The notes beneath the pieces were generated by a model. That model worked only from the letters and a program-made list of their open reading frames with translations. It ran no database searches and was not told the DNA's origin. From an uncultured Lachnospiraceae bacterium (GTDB lineage: Bacteria > Bacillota > Clostridia > Lachnospirales > Lachnospiraceae), in NCBI GenBank assembly GCA_910586555.1, contig CAJUJY010000014.1, positions 1 through 64,000 on the forward strand: a stretch of 64,000 nucleotides of DNA, given 5' to 3'. Numbering within the stretch: position 1 is the first letter of the stretch; each line of letters begins with the position of its first letter. Positions 59,250 through 64,000 of the stretch are shown here, one piece after another. A program made the position numbers and the translations under genes.

Positions 59250-59445
59250 ATTACTTGTATTATAACCAGTAAAACAGCTATATTAAATAATTTTATAAAC
59301 TATAGTTTTGTTTCTATAAATTACAGTCTGGCCGGATTGTTGACCTGTATTGTAATTAATGTTATTATTCATTTAAAACCTGGTTTTATTTAGCAAGAAA
59401 GGTATAAAACAGTATAATTGCTGTTTTTGCGGAAATGGGGGAAAT

Positions 59446-59934
59446 ATGGATAAAAAGAATAATATCACAGGTATTAACAGAAGGGAAGCTGCAATGGAAA
59501 ATTTTCTAAAGGGCTATAACTGTACGCAGTCAGTGCTTCTGGCTTTTGAAGACTTACTGCCTATGGAGAACAGAAAGGAAATTATCTGCATGGCATCTTC
59601 TTTTGGCGGGGGCATGGGCCGTTTAAGGGAAGTATGTGGTTCTGTAAGCGGAATGTTTCTTGTTGCAGGGCTTTTATATGGATATGAAGGCCCGGAAACT
59701 GGACAGAAGAAAACAGAACTTTATACAAGAATACAGGAACTTGCCCATAGGTTTGAAGAACAGAATGGTTCTATTGTATGCAGGGAATTGTTAGGTTTAG
59801 ATGTTAAAAGGGAAAAACCTGTACCAGAAGCCAGGACAGATGAATATTATAAAAAACGTCCATGTAAAGAATTAATTGGAATGGCAGCGGGGATTTTAGA
59901 GGATTTTATAAATGGAAACCAGGCAGATGCCTAG
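59446..59934 (+). CDS. C_GCAxxG_C_C family protein
   Basis: A 162-residue cysteine-containing protein of the family named after its C-GCAxxG-C-C pattern, frequent in anaerobes and often near redox or metal genes. Visible are GYNCTQSVLLAFEDLL, SSFGGGMGRLREVCGSVSGMFLVAGLLYGY and the late VCRELLG and RPCKELIGMAAGIL segments. Several cysteines are spaced as in the family, suggesting redox activity or metal binding. GGGGGAAAT precedes ATG 59446. A zinc-type ABC transporter follows about 100 bp downstream, which may be more than chance. Confidence 0.88.
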   Translation: MDKKNNITGINRREAAMENFLKGYNCTQSVLLAFEDLLPMENRKEIICMASSFGGGMGRLREVCGSVSGMFLVAGLLYGYEGPETGQKKTELYTRIQELAHRFEEQNGSIVCRELLGLDVKREKPVPEARTDEYYKKRPCKELIGMAAGILEDFINGNQADA

Positions 59935-60030
59935 AGGCATATTAATATTCTTGACAAACCAGGCATAACCATATAAAATGAAAAAGGTTTTCAATTTATT
60001 GGGTAAAACAGTGCAAAGGTGAGGTCTAAA

Positions 60031-60732
60031 ATGGATAATGGCAAATGCCTGGTTTCATGTGTCAAGGCTGGTCTTGGATATGATAATAAGGCAATTATAG
60101 AAAACTTTGATTTTGATGTTTATGAGGGTGATTATGTATGCGTAGTAGGGGAAAATGGTTCTGGCAAAAGTACGCTTATAAAAACTATACTTGGGCTTAT
60201 TAAGCCTGTAAGCGGACAGGCCAGGCTGCATGGCACTTTAAAAAATGGTGCTATTGGCTATCTGCCACAGCAGACACAGGTACAGAAACATTTTCCGGCA
60301 AGTGTTATGGAAGTGGTAATGTCAGGTTTTTTAAATAAAGTAAAGTGGAAACCCTTATTTGGAAAGGCTGAGAAGAAAAAAGCGTTAAAAAACCTGGACA
60401 GAATGGAAGTGCTTAGTTTAAAGAATAAATGCTATGGTGAACTTTCAGGTGGCCAGCAGCAGAGGGTACTTCTGGCAAGGGCACTTTGTGCAGCAGAAAA
60501 AATCCTTGTGCTTGATGAACCAGTAACAGGGCTTGATCCTGCTGCTGCTGCTGCCATGTATGCTATTTTGCAGGATTTAAATAATGAAGGAATGGCTATT
60601 GTAATGGTAACACATGATTTAAAAAGCATTGTAAACAGGGCAGGTAAAATACTTCATATAAGTGAAGGCGGATATTTTTATGGCACTGTAGATGAATATA
60701 TGGAATCAGGCTATTCCAAAATATTTGTTTAA
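60031..60732 (+). CDS. Zinc/manganese ABC transporter ATPase
   Basis: A 233-residue ATPase of the metal-transport (ZnuC/MntB) type. Walker A GENGSGKSTLIKTIL (about residues 41-55), the Q-loop region YLPQQTQVQ, signature LSGGQQQRVLLARAL and Walker B KILVLDEPVTGLDP are intact. ATG 60031 is preferred over the in-frame GTG 60019, because GAGGT (60020-60024) is the ribosome site. The permease gene follows by 22 bp. Which metal is moved cannot be read from this subunit. Confidence 0.92.
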   Translation: MDNGKCLVSCVKAGLGYDNKAIIENFDFDVYEGDYVCVVGENGSGKSTLIKTILGLIKPVSGQARLHGTLKNGAIGYLPQQTQVQKHFPASVMEVVMSGFLNKVKWKPLFGKAEKKKALKNLDRMEVLSLKNKCYGELSGGQQQRVLLARALCAAEKILVLDEPVTGLDPAAAAAMYAILQDLNNEGMAIVMVTHDLKSIVNRAGKILHISEGGYFYGTVDEYMESGYSKIFV

Positions 60733-60754
60733 ATAAAATAGAAAGAGGTAATTT

Positions 60755-61582
60755 ATGGAAGCAATTATCCAGATGATGTCATATCCATTTATTGTAAGGG
60801 CTTTTATTGTTGGAATACTTGTATCATTATGTGCTGCCCTGCTTGGTGTAAGTCTTGTATTAAAACAGTATTCAATGATTGGTGACGGTCTTTCACATGT
60901 TTCATATGGTGCGCTTTCAGTTGCAGCTGCTTGCGGGATAGCACCGCTTAAGCTGTCAATACCAGTTGTTATAGCAGCAGCATTTATACTCTTGCGCATG
61001 AATGAAAACGGGGCAGTAAAGTCAGATGCTGCCATTGCTGCAATGTCTGCATCAGCACTTGCTATTGGTGTTACTGTAACATCATTTACAACAGGCATGA
61101 CTACGGATATATGCAGCTATATGTTTGGAAGTATACTTGCAATGTCACAAGAAGATGTAGTTTTAAGTGTAATATTATCAATAACTGTACTTATTTTATT
61201 TATATTTTGTTACCATAGTATTTTTGCAGTAACATTTGATGAAGGTTTTGCAAGGGCAACAGGGGTAAAAGTGTCATTTTATAATACAATGGTTTCTGTG
61301 CTTACAGCAGTAACTATTGTACTTGGAATACAGATGATGGGTGCAATGCTGGTTTCAAGCCTTGTTATATTTCCTGCGCTTTCTTCAATGAGGCTTTTTA
61401 AAAGTTTTAAAAGTGTAATGTTATCATCAGGCATACTTGCAGTAATATGCTTTTGTGCTGGAATAATTGTTTCATATAATTATTCAGTGCCTGCTGGTGC
61501 AAGCGTGGTGCTTGCAAACCTTTGTGTATTTGTAATATTCCTGGCATTACAGAAGTTAAAAATAATAATAAAGGCAACATAG
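60755..61582 (+). CDS. Zinc/manganese ABC transporter permease
   Basis: A 275-residue ABC-3 family membrane protein with about eight helices. Family motifs are LLGVSLVLKQYSMIGDGLSHVSYGALSVAAACGI near the start and GIQMMGAMLVSSLVIFPALSSMRLFKSFKS later. Together with the preceding ATPase it forms the membrane core of a zinc- or manganese-uptake system. The usual lipoprotein binding protein (ZnuA-like) and a Fur/Zur regulator are not present in the adjacent sequence. Confidence 0.92.
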   Translation: MEAIIQMMSYPFIVRAFIVGILVSLCAALLGVSLVLKQYSMIGDGLSHVSYGALSVAAACGIAPLKLSIPVVIAAAFILLRMNENGAVKSDAAIAAMSASALAIGVTVTSFTTGMTTDICSYMFGSILAMSQEDVVLSVILSITVLILFIFCYHSIFAVTFDEGFARATGVKVSFYNTMVSVLTAVTIVLGIQMMGAMLVSSLVIFPALSSMRLFKSFKSVMLSSGILAVICFCAGIIVSYNYSVPAGASVVLANLCVFVIFLALQKLKIIIKAT

Positions 61583-61605
61583 GCAGGAAATGCAAAAAGG
61601 AAGTT

Positions 61606-61662
61606 CAGGATTTATGCCTGCGGCAAGTGGGCTGTGGGTACTGGAAAGGTATGGATACTTTT
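61606..61662 (+). repeat. Start-site hairpin repeat, copy 5 (before HIT gene)
   Basis: GGATTTATGCCTGCGGCAAG opens the copy. ATGCCTGCGG (61614-61623) faces CTGTGGGTAC (61632-61641); GGAAAGG (61643-61649) then leads to ATG 61663. The first pair of the stem is lost but the rest folds with G-T pairs. It occupies the entire gap after the permease gene. Confidence 0.7.
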
Positions 61663-62070
61663 ATGTGTGAATTTTGTCAGATTATAAATAAAGAAAGAAC
61701 GGCGTATATTGTATATGAAGATGAAAAATTAGTGTCTTTTTTAGATGCAGATCCAATTAATGAAGGACATGTGCTGGTAGTGCCAAAGGAACATGTAGAT
61801 TCACTTGATAAAATGCAGGATAATACACTATCAGATGTAATGTCAGTATCAAAAAAGATTGTTAAAGCGTTATGTGAAATATATGGCAGTGATGGTTATA
61901 GTATTATGCAGAATGGTGGGAAGTTCTGTGATTATGGGCATATACACTTCCATATATTCCCAAGGTATGAAAATGATGGCTTTGGGTTTACATATCCAGA
62001 AGGTTCATTTGAATACTCTGGCGTTGTGGCAGAAAGATTAAAGAAAAAATTAACAGATACAAATATATAG
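61663..62070 (+). CDS. HIT family nucleotide-binding hydrolase
   Basis: A 135-residue histidine-triad protein related to Hint/HinT, which hydrolyse nucleoside phosphoramidates or dinucleotides. It begins MCEFCQIINKERTAYIVYEDEKL, has NEGHVLVVPKEHVDSL, and ends with the triad CDYGHIHFHIFPRY (HxHxH pattern at about residues 96-100). ATG 61663 is set by the hairpin-repeat ribosome site. The open frame extends upstream, but through repeat sequence and into the permease gene. Confidence 0.94.
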   Translation: MCEFCQIINKERTAYIVYEDEKLVSFLDADPINEGHVLVVPKEHVDSLDKMQDNTLSDVMSVSKKIVKALCEIYGSDGYSIMQNGGKFCDYGHIHFHIFPRYENDGFGFTYPEGSFEYSGVVAERLKKKLTDTNI

Positions 62071-62147
62071 TTATAAACAGGTGTAAGATTATAGGAATTA
62101 AAGGCTGTTTTTAGCATTTTTAGTAAAAAAGAAGGTGTTAATAATTT

Positions 62148-63848
62148 ATGATAAAAATGTCACAGGTAAAAGTTCCTGTAAAATCCCTTTTAAAAGTTTT
62201 ACCAGTACAGGCTGTTAAACATAGTATTATTACAGAAGCAGAGGAAAAGCTTGTAATGCAGTCTGCCTGTAAAATCCTTGGAATAAAAGAAGAAATAAAG
62301 AACTTTAAAATAAAAAAGAAATCACTTGACGCCAGGAAGAAAAACAGCCAGGGTAATAATATTTATTATATTTACCAGGTGAAGCTAAGCTGTAATAATG
62401 AACAGAAACTGGTTAAGCGTTATGGAAAGAATGATGTTTTATTTATTCCAGGAAACAGCATGGAAAATGAAGCTGTAAAAGGAAAAGATAATATTTATAA
62501 TATAAATATAAAAAGCGGCAGCACAGGCAGGAAACATGTACTTGTTGCAGGTTCCGGGCCAGCCGGCCTTTTTGCTGCACTTGTACTTGCAAGGGCCGGA
62601 CTTAATCCTGTTATTATTGAAAGGGGCCAGGATATTAAAAAACGTAAAAAGGCTGTTGCAGATTTCTGGAATGTTGGTTTATTAAACCCTGAGTGCAATG
62701 TACAGTTTGGAGAAGGCGGGGCAGGTACATTTTCAGATGGTAAACTTAATACACTGGTTAAAGACAAAGACGGGCATAACCATATGGTGTTAAAAACATT
62801 TGCAGAGTTTGGCGCGCCTTCTGAAATACTTTACTTAAATAAACCACATATAGGCACAGACAGGCTTGGAAAAGTTATAGAGGCAATGCGCAATGAAATA
62901 ACCAGGCTTGGCGGCACTGTGCTTTTTAATACAAAATTAACAGATATTATATATAAAGATAGCAGATTAAACGGCGTAAAGATTGCAAAAATTACTGGAA
63001 ATGGCATTTGCACTGGTGAAGATAAGATAAAATGTTCACATCTGGTTCTTGCTATAGGGCATAGTGCGCGTGACACATTTTACAGTCTTTATAATAATGG
63101 TATTTATATAGAACCAAAAGCATTTGCAATAGGAGTACGTATAGAGCACCCACAGGATATTATTGGTTTAAGCCAGTATGGGGAATTATATAAAGAGCTT
63201 CCGCCAGCAGATTACAAGCTTGCATACACAACAAAAGCAGGACGTGGAGTATATTCATTCTGCATGTGCCCAGGGGGATATGTTGTCAATGCATCATCAG
63301 AACCTGGAAGGCTTGCAGTAAATGGAATGAGTAATTATGCACGTGATGGCAGAAATGCAAACAGTGCAATAGTGGTTACTATTTCACCAGAGGATTTTAA
63401 AGGACAGGGGGCACTTGCTGGTATAGAGTTCCAGCGCAGATGGGAAGAAGAAGCATATAAACAGGCAGGGGGCAAAATTCCTGTACAGCTTTTTGGTGAC
63501 TTCTGCAATAATATAAAAAGTACTGGTTTTGGGGAGATAATTCCTGATATAAAAGGCAGTTACGGATTTGCCAATACAAGGGCTGTAATTCCTTCTGTAA
63601 TTGGTGATTCTATAGAAGAGGGGATAATACAGTTTGGAAAAAGGATTAAAGGATATTCAAGGGAAGATGCCATAATCTCAGGAATTGAAAGCAGAACTTC
63701 TTCCCCAGTAAGGATAGTGCGCGATAAAACTTTCCAGGCAAATATAAAAGGGGTTTACCCATGTGGTGAAGGAGCAGGCTATGCAGGGGGCATAACTTCC
63801 GCAGCAGCAGATGGAATACGTGTTGCAGAAGCAGTTATAAATTTGTAA
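62148..63848 (+). CDS. FAD-dependent oxidoreductase (COG2509-type)
   Basis: A 566-residue flavoprotein. After an N-terminal region with a ferredoxin-like substrate-binding fold (about 1-110), the FAD motif VLVAGSGPAGLFAALVLARAGLNPVIIERG lies at about residues 130-158. CNVQFGEGGAGTFSDGKLNTLVKD and the closing VYPCGEGAGYAGGITSAAADGIRVAEAV are typical of the family annotated as NAD(FAD)-utilising dehydrogenases. The reaction is unknown. AAGAAGGTG precedes ATG 62148. Confidence 0.9.
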   Translation: MIKMSQVKVPVKSLLKVLPVQAVKHSIITEAEEKLVMQSACKILGIKEEIKNFKIKKKSLDARKKNSQGNNIYYIYQVKLSCNNEQKLVKRYGKNDVLFIPGNSMENEAVKGKDNIYNINIKSGSTGRKHVLVAGSGPAGLFAALVLARAGLNPVIIERGQDIKKRKKAVADFWNVGLLNPECNVQFGEGGAGTFSDGKLNTLVKDKDGHNHMVLKTFAEFGAPSEILYLNKPHIGTDRLGKVIEAMRNEITRLGGTVLFNTKLTDIIYKDSRLNGVKIAKITGNGICTGEDKIKCSHLVLAIGHSARDTFYSLYNNGIYIEPKAFAIGVRIEHPQDIIGLSQYGELYKELPPADYKLAYTTKAGRGVYSFCMCPGGYVVNASSEPGRLAVNGMSNYARDGRNANSAIVVTISPEDFKGQGALAGIEFQRRWEEEAYKQAGGKIPVQLFGDFCNNIKSTGFGEIIPDIKGSYGFANTRAVIPSVIGDSIEEGIIQFGKRIKGYSREDAIISGIESRTSSPVRIVRDKTFQANIKGVYPCGEGAGYAGGITSAAADGIRVAEAVINL

Positions 63849-63861
63849 TTATATTTTTATA

Positions 63862-64000
63862 ATGGTTCTATTAGCAAAGAGATTATTGAAAAATATAGGA
63901 GAAAGTGGATTTTATAAGACGGATAAACTGCTTCCTGTCATTACCCTGGTTATATTCTGGGGAGCGGAAAAAAGGGATGCACCATTGTCGTTAAAAGAAA
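63862..64000 (+). pseudogene. Rpn/PD-(D/E)xK nuclease family fragment, runs off the window
   Basis: The frame encodes LLKNIGESGFYKTDKLLPVI and then TLVIFWGAEKRDAPLSLKE. This matches the middle of Rpn family (recombination-promoting nuclease/putative transposase) proteins, where DKL.PVITLVIY.G...WD.P.SL is conserved. In intact members about 100-150 residues including the nuclease motif precede this point; here the upstream sequence is the end of the flavoprotein gene. The gene is therefore truncated at its 5' end. Its 3' part lies outside the window. Confidence 0.6.

Noticed and set aside
59139..59393. 84-codon frame overlapping the 3' end of the right-hand structured element
   Set aside because: It runs through the stem sequences and the AT-rich repeat, lacks a ribosome site, and its counterpart in the left copy is not open.

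Overview
This 64 kb window is AT-rich and reads like the chromosome of a spore-forming anaerobic member of the Clostridia, most likely a Lachnospiraceae-type organism. The basis is a complete spoIIIAA-AH sporulation operon, the Firmicutes order asp23-nusB-xseA-xseB-ispA-dxs-tlyA-nadK-argR, a ferredoxin-linked 2-oxoacid oxidoreductase subunit, strong AGGAGG-type ribosome binding sites and frequent GTG/TTG starts. No tRNA, rRNA, CRISPR array, intact insertion sequence or prophage was seen. The genus assignment is an inference.

Layout. 1-820: one copy of a large structured non-coding element, minus orientation, running off the window. 822-10722: aldo/keto reductase, a membrane diguanylate cyclase, the purine/one-carbon block purM-purN-purD-glyA, and a MarR-MATE efflux pair. 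11057-15495: a galactan-use block (LacI regulator, intracellular GH53 galactanase, galE), then aroE. 15939-22566: a BlaI/BlaR1-like pair, an acetyltransferase, an orphan giant flagellin with a sigma-D-like promoter, a broken Uma2 gene and an unknown ribbon-helix-helix protein. 22747-28092: spoIIIA operon. 28193-35788: housekeeping/isoprenoid/NAD/arginine-repressor operon behind its own vegetative promoter. 35790-38766: a zinc-ribbon P-loop kinase, a small unknown protein, a LysR regulator and an orphan PorB-like subunit. 39183-56052: a probable 17 kb operon with a two-component system, an ABC transporter whose permease is fused to a large envelope domain, a duplicated copy of that domain, a coiled-coil/Gly-Asn-Ser-rich membrane protein, and MoxR, DUF58 and two VWA proteins. 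56302-58078: macrodomain-HTH protein and a membrane-linked Xre regulator. 58503-59249: the second copy of the large structured element, plus orientation. 59446-64000: C_GCAxxG_C_C protein, zinc-type ABC transporter ATPase and permease, HIT protein, FAD-dependent oxidoreductase, and an Rpn-type nuclease fragment at the edge.

The most unusual content is non-coding. (1) Two inverted copies of a roughly 750-nt element can be aligned by eye along most of their length. They differ by compensatory changes in at least one hairpin, and the complete copy is closed by a perfect 19-bp stem. A third site near 10.85 kb looks like the same ends with the interior missing. (2) A hairpin repeat ends at the ribosome binding site of at least five unrelated genes (GH53, ispA, moxR, a VWA gene, HIT). 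It keeps its fold while its sequence varies, and it keeps a fixed distance to the start codon. (3) An AACCTCATTAAG...AATAAGGTT palindrome recurs between genes with hairpins of equal position but different sequence. (4) A 19-mer is shared between a tandem-repeat 5' leader and a coding insertion in tlyA. The best candidate for a less-described protein system is the two-component/ABC/MoxR-VWA locus.
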